Assembly (NCBI GenBank): GCA_017647795.1 | Contig: JAGCJX010000007.1 | Span: forward strand, 1 to 64,000 | From: Bacteroidales bacterium | Lineage (GTDB): Bacteria > Bacteroidota > Bacteroidia > Bacteroidales > UBA932 | Direction of reading: 5' to 3' | DNA: 64,000 nt | In this document: in pieces, positions 34,869 to 44,502 of the stretch | How positions within the stretch are numbered: the first letter of the stretch is position 1 | Layout of the letters: every line of letters starts with the position of its first letter | Translations under genes and position numbers: made by a program | Notes under the pieces: generated by a model | Seen by the model: the letters and a program-made list of their open reading frames with translations, nothing else | Told to the model about the DNA's origin: nothing | Database searches by the model: none

Positions 34869-36179
34869 ATGAGTTTAGTAGCGATTGTAGGACGCCCGAA
34901 CGTGGGCAAATCGACTTTGTTCAACCGCTTGGTGGGTATGCGCCAAGCCATTGTTGACGAAACAGCCGGTGTCACCCGCGACAGACACTATGGAAAATGC
35001 GAATGGTGTGGACACGAGTTTTCTGTAGTGGACACTGGAGGATACACCTCAAACAGCGAGGATATCTTCGAAGGCGAAATCAGAAAACAAGTCATGCTGG
35101 CCATTGACGAGGCCGACCTCATCCTGTTTATGGTTGAGGTTGCCACCGGCATTACCGACTTTGATGAGGAAATCGCAGACATCCTGCGCCGCTCCAAAAA
35201 ACCGGTGATGTTGGCCGTCAACAAAGTGGACAGTGGCGACAAGATGTACGACTCGTACCAATTCTACTCCTTGGGGCTGGGTGAAATCTGGAACATTTCT
35301 TCAGCCAACGGAGGCGGTACCGGCGAATTGCTGGACGAAATCGTCCGCCGCTTGCCGCAAGAAGACACCGTCATCAACGAAGACGAAATCCACATTCCCC
35401 GCATTGCCATCGTCGGCAAACCGAACGTCGGCAAATCCTCCCTCACCAACGCCTTGTTGGGCCAAGACCGCAACATCGTAACCCCGATTGCCGGTACCAC
35501 CCGCGACTCCATTGAGTCCTACTACAACAAGTTCGGCCACGAATTCATGTTGGTCGATACGGCTGGACTCCGCAAGAAAACCAAGGTCAAAGAAGACCTG
35601 GAGTTCTACTCCGTGATGCGCTCCATCCGAACCATCGAACACGCAGACGTCTGCATCCTGATGATCGACGCCCAAACGGGTTTGGAAGCCCAAGACATGG
35701 CCATCTTCAACCTCATCCACCGCAATCGGAAAGGATGCGTGGTTGTCGTAAACAAATGGGACACCATTGAGAAGGAAACCAACACCATGCGTGACTACAT
35801 CGAAGAGATCAAAAAACGCTTGGCTCCCTTCACCGACCTGCCCATCATCTTCACCTCCGTAATCAACAAACAACGGATTCTGGACGTGCTCAATGCGGCT
35901 GCAGAAGTGTATGCCAACTATGCACAAAAAATTCCGACCTCCCGCCTCAACGAAGCTATGTTGCCGGAAATCGAAAACTACCCGCCGCCGTCCACCAAGG
36001 GCAAGTACATCAAGATCAAATACATCACCCAACTCCCGACCCGGAGTCCTTCGTTTGCCTTTTTCTGCAACCTGCCGCAATACATCAAGGACCCTTACAA
36101 ACGTTTCCTGGAAAACAAATTGCGCATGCACTTCAACCTCACCGGTTGTCCGATTCAAATCTTCATGCGTCAGAAATAG
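34869..36179 (+). CDS. der: Ribosome biogenesis GTPase Der (EngA)
   Basis: The 436-residue protein has two tandem GTPase domains, with [16 protein letters not shown] near residue 55 and NKVD in the first, and [23 protein letters not shown] and NKWD in the second, followed by a KH-like domain. It is needed for 50S subunit assembly. The start at 34869 matches the usual MSLVAIVG N-terminus; an upstream ATG would extend into the previous gene. Confidence 0.97.
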   Translation: MSLVAIVGRPNVGKSTLFNRLVGMRQAIVDETAGVTRDRHYGKCEWCGHEFSVVDTGGYTSNSEDIFEGEIRKQVMLAIDEADLILFMVEVATGITDFDEEIADILRRSKKPVMLAVNKVDSGDKMYDSYQFYSLGLGEIWNISSANGGGTGELLDEIVRRLPQEDTVINEDEIHIPRIAIVGKPNVGKSSLTNALLGQDRNIVTPIAGTTRDSIESYYNKFGHEFMLVDTAGLRKKTKVKEDLEFYSVMRSIRTIEHADVCILMIDAQTGLEAQDMAIFNLIHRNRKGCVVVVNKWDTIEKETNTMRDYIEEIKKRLAPFTDLPIIFTSVINKQRILDVLNAAAEVYANYAQKIPTSRLNEAMLPEIENYPPPSTKGKYIKIKYITQLPTRSPSFAFFCNLPQYIKDPYKRFLENKLRMHFNLTGCPIQIFMRQK

Positions 36180-36200
36180 ACAGACTTTACCAAAGAAAAA

Positions 36201-36230
36201 TAGAGCGGGGATGGCATCATTCCCGCTCTA
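36201..36230. terminator. Bidirectional terminator between der and the DUF4783 gene
   Basis: TAGAGCGGG (36201-36209) pairs with CCCGCTCTA (36222-36230). It lies after the der stop, with A-rich sequence on the left and T on the right side. The last codons of the convergent DUF4783 gene are embedded in it. Confidence 0.75.
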
Positions 36231-36612
36231 TTCGTAAATGCTGTATGTAATTGCCGTCATCCCGGGTGGTCACGAAGATTGTGACTTGAAAACGTTCCCC
36301 GCCGGCATTCATTTTTGCAATGGCGTAGGTCATGGGTGGCGACAAACTCTTGTGGACAACTGAAAAGGATTTGGGCCGGTAGGTCGCGAAGAAATTCTTC
36401 AGGATCTGCTTGGCCTGGTTGCGACTGCACTCGCTGACGGCACCCATGAGGTTCAACTCCAGGTTTTCAGCCATCCAAGCGGAGAGACAATCCGAATCCC
36501 CTTCTTGGATGTACTTGGCAATCGGAACAAACACATCGCGGTCCCGAGCTTGGGTGCGAAGATTGAGGCCGAAAAAACAAGCCAGCATCAAAACTAAAAT
36601 CAATCGGTTCAT
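36217..36612 (-). CDS. DUF4783 periplasmic protein
   Basis: The 131-residue protein has a signal peptide (MNRLILVLMLACFFGLNLRTQA) and a cystatin/NTF2-like fold as in DUF4783 (FVPIAKYIQEGDSDCLSAWMA, KQILKNFFATYRPKSFSVVH). The family is found in Bacteroidetes and has no known function. It converges on der and is divergent from rlmH with a gap of 71 bases. Confidence 0.82.
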   Translation of the reverse strand: MNRLILVLMLACFFGLNLRTQARDRDVFVPIAKYIQEGDSDCLSAWMAENLELNLMGAVSECSRNQAKQILKNFFATYRPKSFSVVHKSLSPPMTYAIAKMNAGGERFQVTIFVTTRDDGNYIQHLRIERE

Positions 36613-36683
36613 TTCATGGGCTTGTTTTGCAAAAATCTCGCCAAAATAAACAGATATTCATTTGGTTTCCCTATTTTTGTCTC

Positions 36684-37160
36684 ATGAAGATCACATTTCT
36701 CCTCGTCGGTGAGACCGAATTTTCCTTCGTCAAAGAAGGAATGGGCATTTATGAAAAACGACTGACCCATTACATTGACTACAAACGGGTAGAACTACCC
36801 ATCCCCCGCAAAAAGGGCAACCAATGGGATCCCCTGCTTGTCAAAGAGAAAGAAGGAGAGCTGATTCTCAAACAAATCAAACCTACAGACGAGGTCATTT
36901 TGCTGGATGAACGGGGCGATTCGTTCGGTTCGGTAGATTGGGCGCGATTTTTGGAGAGAAAGATGAATGCAGGAACGCGCCACCTGATTTTTGTAACGGG
37001 AGGGGCGTTTGGGTTCTCCGATGCCGTGTACGAACGGGCCAACGGAAAACTCTCCCTGTCGAAAATGACTTTTTCGCACCAGATTATCCGGTTGTTCTTT
37101 ACCGAGCAACTGTACCGTGCGTTTACGATTCTCCGCGGAGAACCGTACCACAACGAATAA
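36684..37160 (+). CDS. rlmH: 23S rRNA (pseudouridine1915-N3)-methyltransferase RlmH
   Basis: The 158-residue SPOUT-family enzyme methylates pseudouridine 1915 in helix 69 of 23S rRNA. It shows FVTGGAFGFSDAVYERANGKLSLSKMTFSHQ-type residues, the LLDERGDSFGSVDWA block and the family C-terminus FRAFTILRGEPYHNE-like (YRAFTILRGEPYHNE). The start at 36684 was chosen over an earlier ATG because it begins at the family N-terminus (MKITFLLVGET). It lies 9 bases before the kinase gene. Confidence 0.96.
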   Translation: MKITFLLVGETEFSFVKEGMGIYEKRLTHYIDYKRVELPIPRKKGNQWDPLLVKEKEGELILKQIKPTDEVILLDERGDSFGSVDWARFLERKMNAGTRHLIFVTGGAFGFSDAVYERANGKLSLSKMTFSHQIIRLFFTEQLYRAFTILRGEPYHNE

Positions 37161-37169
37161 AACAGGCTT

Positions 37170-40100
37170 ATGAAAAATCGCACCCACATCCTTCTCATCC
37201 TGACGGCCCTGGCCTTTGTGTTCTCCTTCCTGCAAGATCCCAAAGAAAGCAGCATTGAGCGCGAAGCAGAACGGTTGCAGCGTCGCGTCACGGAACGGCA
37301 ATTGTTGCTGGAGGACTATGTGCGACAAGCCTTGATCACCCCGGAGCACGAATGGCTGAACCTACCGGATCTGCCCGAGGACATGGTCATCTACCGGTTT
37401 GCCAACGACACCCTGCAAAGCTGGGCACACCTCTTTCCCATCGGGAATGATGAGATTCGCAAACTTCCCTTGATGCACCGGATCCACGACCGCAGCATCA
37501 GCAGTTTTTACAACACCCCCCTGGCCTACCTGCCCCAACACGACCAATACACCAACCTGGGCTCCGCCTGGTACATCACCCGGGTGTACCGCAGCGGAAA
37601 AATCAAATTGGTTACCGGTTTGTGGATTCGATCCGAATACGCTCCGGAGAATGCGATGTTGAAAAATGAGACCAACCCGGCCCTCAACCTCAACCGCTCT
37701 TTTACTACGGTACCGATTTCCGAGAATCCCACACACTTGATTTGGGGTAAGGATGGAGATCCGCTGTTCTCCTTGACCAGCACCACCCCGCTGACCGCCA
37801 ACCATCCCTTTACCGCTTTGCGATGGCTGGCCCTGCTGTTTGCCTTGGGAGCGATCTTCTCCATGCACGAACACCAGCACAGCCTCCGTAGCTGGCTGAT
37901 TACGGCCCTGGGACTGGTCGCCATACGCCTACTGATGTTCACCCTACTCGGGGACATCCGAAACGACAGCCCGCTGATTTCTCCAACCTTGTACGCGGAC
38001 ACCCACCTGTTCAACTCGTTGGCAAAACTCCTGGCCAACCACTTGTTTGTATTCCTGCAATCCCTGGCCATCGTCATGGCCAGCCGGGCCCTGTTGCACC
38101 GGATCTCACAGATGAAACCAATCTGGAAACGCAGCATCCAAGTGGGATTGACCGCCTGGTCGGCCGTCCTCATCCTTTACATCCACGAAACCCTCCGCTC
38201 GGTATTGCTCAACTCAAACATCGTTTTGGAACTCTTCCGACTGGAAGAAATATCGGGCTACAGCGTTCTCATTTATGGGGTCTACTTCCTCCTCTTCCTG
38301 GGTCTGCTGTTGGTGCTCCGTCTGTCTGTAGCCGCTTGGGGACAAGACAAAAAATACCGGAAGCTCACGTTCCGTTCGCTGAGCATCTATACCCTCTGCG
38401 TTTCCTTGTACCTGGTCTTTTCCATCGGATTTTATGGTTTCACCCGCGAGGCGGAACGTTGTAAAATATGGAGTTCCAAACTCTCCGTTGACCGGGATCT
38501 GGCCTTGGAGCTGCAACTGAAAGAAATGGAGGATGAAATTGCCAACGACCGCATCATCAAAGCCCTGATGCTGATGAACCGGGGCACCGAGATCATCCGG
38601 GACCGGATCTCCGAACAGTACCTGTGGAACATTCTGCAAACCTACGATGTGCACATCTATGTCTGCAACTCCCGGGACGTGCTCCAAACCGACAACTACG
38701 CCCACCCGGTCAACTGCTACCAGTACCTGAACCGAGAAATCATCGAGCAATACGGCATCCCTCTTTCTTCGACGTCGTCGTTCTTCTACATCAACGACTA
38801 CAAGAGCAATGCCTCCTACATCGGCTCCTTCCCGATGCTGTTGCACGGCAATCACTACAACCTGTATGTCCGGATCCGCTCCAAACTATCGACCAGCAAG
38901 CACAACGAGGTCATTGGTTACCCGTCCCTCTTGTTGGATCAAAAGAAATTGGAAGGCAATTCACTGCCGAGTTATTACTCCTTTGCCAAGTACTACCAGA
39001 ACCGCCTGATTTCGGACAAAGGCCGGTACAACTACCCGGTTCACCTGGATTTTCAAGTAGCGGACGGATACAGCAACGTTGTCATCAACGACTACCAACA
39101 CTTCATCAACAAGGTATCCGACGACCGGATCATCATGATCAGCCGCGCCAAACGCAGCTTGTTCTCCTACATCCTTTTTTACTCGTACCTGACCATCTTT
39201 TTCGGGGTTCTCTTCTTCGCTGGAACCTACTCGATCCGTCGCAAGAACAGAATAACCCGCATGATGACCCGCAATTCGTTGCGAAGAAAGATCACCTTCC
39301 TGCTCACGACCGTACTCGTCTTCGCCCTGATTTGTATGGGAGCGGGTAGTGTCATCTTTGCCTTGAACATCATGCAGGAAAACAACCGCATTCAAATGGA
39401 AGAGAAGATGGCTACTGCGGTCAACAGTCTGACCGAACGGTGCCGGTACGCCAAGACCCTGAAAGACCTGAACACCCAGGAGTTCTACAACGCTATGGAC
39501 CGGATATCCAACAACACCCAGGTAGACATCAACTTGTTCGACCCCCACGGTCACCTCATCCGGTCCACCAAAAACGAAGTCTTTGAACGGATGCTGGTCA
39601 GTTCACGGATGAACCCTGTGGCCTTTGAATCCATCCAGCTGCGCAACCAGAAGCTGGTCATCTTGGACGAAAACGTGGCCAGTCAACAATTCACATCCCT
39701 GTACGCACCCATTTTCAACAGCAGTGGTCGCCTCATCGCCATCCTCAACATCCCGTACTTCGCCTCATACACCGGATTGGAAGGAGATGCTGCCACCATC
39801 ATTGCTGCCATCATCAACATCTACCTTTTGCTCATCCTGACGGCCCTCTTCGCTGGTACGATCGTGTCCAACTCCCTGACCCGTCCCTTGGCCGAATTGA
39901 GTAAGAAAATGGAACAGACGGACATTACGCAAAAGGCAGAACACATTGACTACCAAGGACAAGACGAAATCGGAATTGTGGTGAACACCTACAACAAGAT
40001 GGTCGATGACTTGGAACGGAGTTCGCGGCAACTGGCCGAAAGCGAACGGGAACAGGCTTGGCGAGAAATGGCCCGCCAGATTGCCCACGAGATCAAGAAT

Positions 40101-40724
40101 CCACTCACGCCCATGCGTCTGAGTATCCAACACCTGCGCCGGATGCAACAACAAAACATCCCGGATTGGGACAAGAAATTCTCGGCCGTATCCACCTCCC
40201 TGCTTGAACAGATTGATATTCTTTCGGATACCGCCGCAGAGTTCTCCAACTTCGCCAAATTCTACAACGAAGAGATTACACTGGTGGATTTGTGTGCCTT
40301 GTTGAAGGACCAGATTCTCCTGTTCAACAACCGGGACAACGTCCTGGTCAGCTTTGAGTCCAATGCAGAGGCCGCTTGCATACACGCCCGTCGCAGCCAG
40401 ATTACCCGTGTCTTTGTCAACCTCATTTCCAACGCCATCCAGGCGGTAGAAGGAGGCGACCAAGGCCACGTTCATGTCTCACTCATCGCCGAAGAAGAAA
40501 GCTACCGCATCCAAGTTGAAGACAACGGTTCCGGCGTCAGCGAAGAAAACTTGAACAAACTTTTCAAGCCCAACTTCACCACCAAAACCGGTGGTACTGG
40601 TTTGGGGCTGGCCATCTGCAAAAACATTGTGGAACAAAGCAACGGCAGCATCCATTACCAACGGTCAGAAAAAATGGGCGGAGCTAATTTCTATTTGCTC
40701 CTGCCCAAATACAATGCTCATTAA
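37170..40724 (+). CDS. Large NtrY-like sensor histidine kinase
   Basis: The 1184-residue membrane kinase is far longer than most. A short N-terminal helix is followed by a periplasmic part, a block of about six membrane helices around residues 210-430, a second extracytoplasmic region, further helices, a CHASE/PAS-like region, a HAMP domain after AIINIYLLLILTALFAGT, and the kinase core with H973 in ARQIAHEIKNPLTPM, DNGSGV and GGTGLGLAICKN. The H-box with NPLTP is the NtrY type. It converges with an NtrC-like regulator gene with overlapping stop codons; that gene is its probable partner. Confidence 0.92.
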   Translation: MKNRTHILLILTALAFVFSFLQDPKESSIEREAERLQRRVTERQLLLEDYVRQALITPEHEWLNLPDLPEDMVIYRFANDTLQSWAHLFPIGNDEIRKLPLMHRIHDRSISSFYNTPLAYLPQHDQYTNLGSAWYITRVYRSGKIKLVTGLWIRSEYAPENAMLKNETNPALNLNRSFTTVPISENPTHLIWGKDGDPLFSLTSTTPLTANHPFTALRWLALLFALGAIFSMHEHQHSLRSWLITALGLVAIRLLMFTLLGDIRNDSPLISPTLYADTHLFNSLAKLLANHLFVFLQSLAIVMASRALLHRISQMKPIWKRSIQVGLTAWSAVLILYIHETLRSVLLNSNIVLELFRLEEISGYSVLIYGVYFLLFLGLLLVLRLSVAAWGQDKKYRKLTFRSLSIYTLCVSLYLVFSIGFYGFTREAERCKIWSSKLSVDRDLALELQLKEMEDEIANDRIIKALMLMNRGTEIIRDRISEQYLWNILQTYDVHIYVCNSRDVLQTDNYAHPVNCYQYLNREIIEQYGIPLSSTSSFFYINDYKSNASYIGSFPMLLHGNHYNLYVRIRSKLSTSKHNEVIGYPSLLLDQKKLEGNSLPSYYSFAKYYQNRLISDKGRYNYPVHLDFQVADGYSNVVINDYQHFINKVSDDRIIMISRAKRSLFSYILFYSYLTIFFGVLFFAGTYSIRRKNRITRMMTRNSLRRKITFLLTTVLVFALICMGAGSVIFALNIMQENNRIQMEEKMATAVNSLTERCRYAKTLKDLNTQEFYNAMDRISNNTQVDINLFDPHGHLIRSTKNEVFERMLVSSRMNPVAFESIQLRNQKLVILDENVASQQFTSLYAPIFNSSGRLIAILNIPYFASYTGLEGDAATIIAAIINIYLLLILTALFAGTIVSNSLTRPLAELSKKMEQTDITQKAEHIDYQGQDEIGIVVNTYNKMVDDLERSSRQLAESEREQAWREMARQIAHEIKNPLTPMRLSIQHLRRMQQQNIPDWDKKFSAVSTSLLEQIDILSDTAAEFSNFAKFYNEEITLVDLCALLKDQILLFNNRDNVLVSFESNAEAACIHARRSQITRVFVNLISNAIQAVEGGDQGHVHVSLIAEEESYRIQVEDNGSGVSEENLNKLFKPNFTTKTGGTGLGLAICKNIVEQSNGSIHYQRSEKMGGANFYLLLPKYNAH

Positions 40725-41884
40725 TGTCCGACCGGGGCTGCGTACAGCAGCACATCTTCTAGGGTAATGACCGATCCCGACAATATCAACAGACGTTCCA
40801 CGACGTTGCGCAATTCCCGGATATTACCCGTCCAGGGATGGGTCTGCAATTCTGCCAAGGCCGCCGGTTCAATCGGACGAACGGGTTTGCCCGATTCTTC
40901 ACAGATCTGACGGATGAAATGGTCCACCAGCAACGGGATATCGTCACGACGATCGGCCAAAGTCGGCACTTGGATCACGATGACTGACAAGCGGTGGTAC
41001 AAGTCCTCCCGGAACCGTCCCTTTTCAATTTCTTCCCGTAGGTTTTTGTTGGTAGCCGCCACCACACGCACACTGACATTGATGTCTTTGTCACTACCTA
41101 CCCGTGAGAGTTTGTTTTCCTGCAACACCCGCAAGACCTTCGCTTGGGCTGCCAGACTCATATCTCCGATCTCATCCAAGAAAAGGGTACCGCCATCGGC
41201 TTGCTCAAACTTACCTTTGTGTTGTTTCACTGCCGAAGTGAAGGCGCCTTTTTCGTGACCGAAAAGTTCGCTCTCGATCAACTCACTCGGAATTGCTGCA
41301 CAGTTCACTTCCACAAACGGCATGGACGAACGGTTGCTGTTTTCGTGCAACCACCTTGCCACCAACTCTTTCCCTGTACCATTGGATCCGGTGATCAGCA
41401 CGCGTGCTTCTGTCGGGGCTACGCGGTTAATCATCTCTTTGATGCGCACAATGGCCGTGGATTCCCCAACGATTTCCGGAATGCGGGCCACCTTCTTTTT
41501 AAGGATCTTTGTTTCTTTGACCAGACGGCCCTTGTCCGTAGCATTTTTCAAGGTAATCAGGATCCGGTTCAAATCCAGAGGCTTCTGGATGAAATCGAAG
41601 GCTCCTTTCTTGATGCATTCCACCGCCGTATCGATGCTGCCGTGGCCCGAAATCATGATGACCGGAGAATCACAGCCGGCTGCCATCATTTTGTCCAGGG
41701 CTTCCATACCGTCCATGTTGGGCATCTTGATGTCACAGAAAATGGCATCAAAATTTCCGGCAATGGCCTTCTCCAAGCCTTGGGCTCCATCTTCGGCCAA
41801 GGTTATGGTATGTCCTTCAAATTCAAGAATTTCCTTGAGGGTGTTGCGGATACTCCGCTCGTCGTCAATGATCAGGATGTTCAT
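40721..41884 (-). CDS. NtrC-like sigma-54 response regulator without DNA-binding domain
   Basis: The 387-residue protein has a receiver domain (phosphoacceptor D51 in AIFCDIKMPNMDG) and a sigma-54-type AAA+ domain with Walker A GSNGTGKE, the loop GAFTSA in place of GAFTGA, the EIGD Walker B and NLREEIEKGRFREDLYHRL. It ends shortly after the AAA+ lid (LLYAAPVGH) with no Fis-type helix-turn-helix, about 80 residues shorter than NtrC. It may act from solution or on RNA polymerase without a binding site, as some regulators do. The start at 41884 begins at the receiver fold. Confidence 0.9.
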   Translation of the reverse strand: MNILIIDDERSIRNTLKEILEFEGHTITLAEDGAQGLEKAIAGNFDAIFCDIKMPNMDGMEALDKMMAAGCDSPVIMISGHGSIDTAVECIKKGAFDFIQKPLDLNRILITLKNATDKGRLVKETKILKKKVARIPEIVGESTAIVRIKEMINRVAPTEARVLITGSNGTGKELVARWLHENSNRSSMPFVEVNCAAIPSELIESELFGHEKGAFTSAVKQHKGKFEQADGGTLFLDEIGDMSLAAQAKVLRVLQENKLSRVGSDKDINVSVRVVAATNKNLREEIEKGRFREDLYHRLSVIVIQVPTLADRRDDIPLLVDHFIRQICEESGKPVRPIEPAALAELQTHPWTGNIRELRNVVERLLILSGSVITLEDVLLYAAPVGH

Positions 41885-41889
41885 AATCG

Positions 41890-42828
41890 TTATGCTTCTT
41901 GTTTTTCTTTCCAATACATCATGGCCCCTTCTTTCAGCGAATAGGAGGATTGTTTGATCACCGTACCTGCCGGCATCATTCCCCATACGCAGTCGGTAAA
42001 CAAGGCGGCCAACACAATAAAGTCCGCCCGGACGTGGGTCATGCAGGGCCACTGTACCCGTTCCTCCCGTCGGGAAACCAAAAGCCGGGCAAACAAGGCC
42101 CGCAAGGTTTCGGTCTCAAAAGTCATGGCCGGCACAAAGTCCGGTTGTCCGACAGCCGCACGGGTTCCCGTCAGCAAATCCCGGAAGGTCTCAAAGGAAC
42201 CCGAGGATCCAATCAACAACCGGGGTTGCTCCCGAACAATCACCTCCTGCAGGGGCCGCAGCTGCTCCTTGCAGTAAGTCTGAAACGCAGCAACTGTCTC
42301 CGGGGCAATCGGATCAGCCGGAACAAATCGCTCCAACATTCGCGCCATACCCAACGGGAAACTGCGTTTCCACAAAATTTTTTCATCTCGAACCAGGATG
42401 AATTCATTGCTTCCGCCGCCAATGTCCATCAACAGAGCGGTTTCGGAGACATCCGGATGGGCCGACAAAATTCCTTTTGCAATGAGCAGTGCCTCCTGGT
42501 CCCCGGACACGATATGAACCGGCACCCCAAAACGCTCCACCAAAAAGGCTTGCAAGGCCTCGCCGTTGGCCGCCTCCCGAAAAGCGGAAGTGGCCACGCC
42601 CACGATCTGCCAGGTGCCTCCACAGGCTTGCAGATGTCCCAGAATTTGTTCAAAGGCACGAGCTGCCGAAGCAAAAGCCTGCTCGGAAAGTTGGCCGGAG
42701 GCCAGCCCACCATCGCCCAAACGAGCGGCAACCTTGTACTCTCCCCGAAAGCGGAAACCCTCCGGTCCGTCTTCAGCCATCAGCAAGCCGAAGACGTTGG
42801 TACCCATATCAATGACTGCGTAATTCAT
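41890..42828 (-). CDS. Ppx/GppA-family phosphatase
   Basis: The 312-residue protein has the ASKHA nucleotide-binding motifs IDMGTNVFGLLM and LLMDIGGGSNEFIL. Family members hydrolyse polyphosphate or pppGpp; the short length matches exopolyphosphatases without the C-terminal HD domain. It starts 61 bases before cmk on the opposite strand and ends 5 bases before the regulator gene, so they may be co-transcribed. Confidence 0.9.
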   Translation of the reverse strand: MNYAVIDMGTNVFGLLMAEDGPEGFRFRGEYKVAARLGDGGLASGQLSEQAFASAARAFEQILGHLQACGGTWQIVGVATSAFREAANGEALQAFLVERFGVPVHIVSGDQEALLIAKGILSAHPDVSETALLMDIGGGSNEFILVRDEKILWKRSFPLGMARMLERFVPADPIAPETVAAFQTYCKEQLRPLQEVIVREQPRLLIGSSGSFETFRDLLTGTRAAVGQPDFVPAMTFETETLRALFARLLVSRREERVQWPCMTHVRADFIVLAALFTDCVWGMMPAGTVIKQSSYSLKEGAMMYWKEKQEA

Positions 42829-42846
42829 CTTGTAGTTATGACTTTA

Positions 42847-42854
42847 CAAATATA
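42847..42854 (-). promoter_or_regulatory. -7 promoter element of the Ppx/GppA gene
   Basis: TATATTTG on the minus strand (42854 to 42847) matches the -7 consensus and lies 19 bases before the start codon. Confidence 0.5.
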
Positions 42855-42865
42855 GTTATTTTTCG

Positions 42866-42873
42866 TATTTTTG
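42866..42873 (+). promoter_or_regulatory. -7 promoter element of cmk
   Basis: TATTTTTG matches the -7 consensus and lies 15 bases before the cmk start codon. It is 11 bases from the divergent -7 box of the Ppx/GppA gene. Confidence 0.55.
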
Positions 42874-42888
42874 CCCGTTCGAAGACTT

Positions 42889-43593
42889 ATGAAAAAGATC
42901 ATCATCGCCATCGACGGTTATTCTTCCACTGGAAAGAGCAGTTTCGCCCAACGAATTGCGGCTGAATTGGGGTACGTGTACATCGACACCGGTGCCTTGT
43001 ACCGCGCAGTCACCTTGCATGCAGTCCGTCTGGGCATCTTGACTCCGGACAACCGGATCGATTTGAATGCCCTGCTCGGCGCATTGAACAACACCTACAT
43101 CGCATTCCGATTCAACGAAGTCACCCAACGTAACGAGACCTACCTCAACGGGGAAAACGTGGAACAAGAAATTCGCCGTCTGGAAATTTCCAACCAAGTC
43201 AGCCACATTGCCGTTCTGCCGGAAGTCCGGGCCTATGTGGATGAAAGACTGGTCGAATTGGGTAAACAGAAAGGCGTGGTGATGGATGGACGGGACATCG
43301 GGACAGCGGTCTTCCCCAACGCAGAATTGAAGATCTTTATGACAGCAGATCCCCTCGTCCGGGCGGAACGCCGATTGAAAGAGCTCCTGCCCAAACAACC
43401 CGAAGCTACGTTGGAAGCCGTATTGGCAAACCTCCAACAACGGGACATCATCGATTCCAGCCGGGAAACCCATCCGCTGACCCAAGCTCCTGACGCTTTG
43501 ATTTTGGACAACACCCACATGACGATGGAAGACCAGATGGAATGGATCCGTTCCATCCTTCCCAAATACCTGAACCATGAAAGCAACCATTGA
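42889..43593 (+). CDS. cmk: (d)CMP kinase
   Basis: The 234-residue enzyme phosphorylates CMP and dCMP. The P-loop is GYSSTGKSSFAQ, followed by YIDTGALYRAVTL and DGRDIGTAVFPNAELKIF-type residues. Its 3' end overlaps ispH by 17 bases, so the two are coupled. Confidence 0.96.
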   Translation: MKKIIIAIDGYSSTGKSSFAQRIAAELGYVYIDTGALYRAVTLHAVRLGILTPDNRIDLNALLGALNNTYIAFRFNEVTQRNETYLNGENVEQEIRRLEISNQVSHIAVLPEVRAYVDERLVELGKQKGVVMDGRDIGTAVFPNAELKIFMTADPLVRAERRLKELLPKQPEATLEAVLANLQQRDIIDSSRETHPLTQAPDALILDNTHMTMEDQMEWIRSILPKYLNHESNH

Positions 43594-44491
43594 CGAGAAT
43601 TCCGGTTACTGCTACGGCGTGGTTCGCGCGGTAGAACAGGCCGACCGATATTTGGAAGAACACCCCTCCCTTTTCTCCTTGGGCTCCATTGTCCACAACG
43701 GAACAGAAGTGGAACGACTCCACACCAAAGGACTGGAGGTCATTTCCTACGACCGGATGCAGACCCTGAACAACGAAACGGTCCTGATCCGGGCACACGG
43801 AGAACCCCCAAGCACCTACCAACTGGCCCAGGAACGGGGGCTCACCCTCATTGACTGCACCTGCCCGGTGGTCTTGCAACTCCAAAAGAAAATTCGCAAA
43901 ACCTACCTGGAGCTACTGCCTCAAAATGGGTCCCTGCTCATCTTTGGAAAAATCGGACACGCCGAAGTCAACGGCCTGGTCGGACAGACCGACGGCAATG
44001 CTCGGGTCTTGGAAAGCCTGCAAGACTTACACACCTGGCTGGCCGAGGATCCCAAACGGCTGGCCCTCCCCATCGAAGTCTTCTCCCAAACAACCAAAGA
44101 CCCGCAACAATACAAAACCCTGGGCGAAGCATTGATCCGGGCGGTCGAAGCCAGCATCGGCCAGGCAGACCACGTACACATCCACAACACCATCTGCCGA
44201 CAAGTCTCCTCCCGCCACCCGAACCTGCAACGCTTTGCTGCCGAACACCAGGTCATTTTGTTCGTCAGCGGCCGCGAAAGTTCCAACGGACACATCCTGT
44301 GTGAACTGTGCAAACAAGTCAATCCCCGCACCTACATGATCGAGAAAACCGAGGAGATTCGACCGGAATGGTTCCAACCCGAAGATTCTGTGGGCATTTG
44401 CGGAGCGACTTCCACACCAAAATGGCAGTTGGAACAAGTTTTTTCGTATATTTGCACCTCAAATTTTGAAAATTTAGTTAAATTTAAATAA
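43577..44491 (+). CDS. ispH: 4-hydroxy-3-methylbut-2-enyl diphosphate reductase
   Basis: The 304-residue iron-sulfur enzyme carries out the last step of the MEP isoprenoid pathway. The three cluster cysteines lie in SGYCYGVVRA, DCTCPVV and CGATSTPKWQLEQV, with the HAEVNGLVGQT and ESSNGHILCELC blocks between them. It begins inside cmk. The efp promoter lies within its last codons. Confidence 0.96.
   Translation: MKATIDENSGYCYGVVRAVEQADRYLEEHPSLFSLGSIVHNGTEVERLHTKGLEVISYDRMQTLNNETVLIRAHGEPPSTYQLAQERGLTLIDCTCPVVLQLQKKIRKTYLELLPQNGSLLIFGKIGHAEVNGLVGQTDGNARVLESLQDLHTWLAEDPKRLALPIEVFSQTTKDPQQYKTLGEALIRAVEASIGQADHVHIHNTICRQVSSRHPNLQRFAAEHQVILFVSGRESSNGHILCELCKQVNPRTYMIEKTEEIRPEWFQPEDSVGICGATSTPKWQLEQVFSYICTSNFENLVKFK
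44447..44454 (+). promoter_or_regulatory. -7 promoter element of efp, inside the ispH 3' end
   Basis: TATATTTG matches the -7 consensus. It lies 49 bases before the efp start codon in the last coding part of ispH and would allow expression of efp apart from ispH. Confidence 0.55.
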
Positions 44492-44502
44492 ATCAATATT
44501 TT

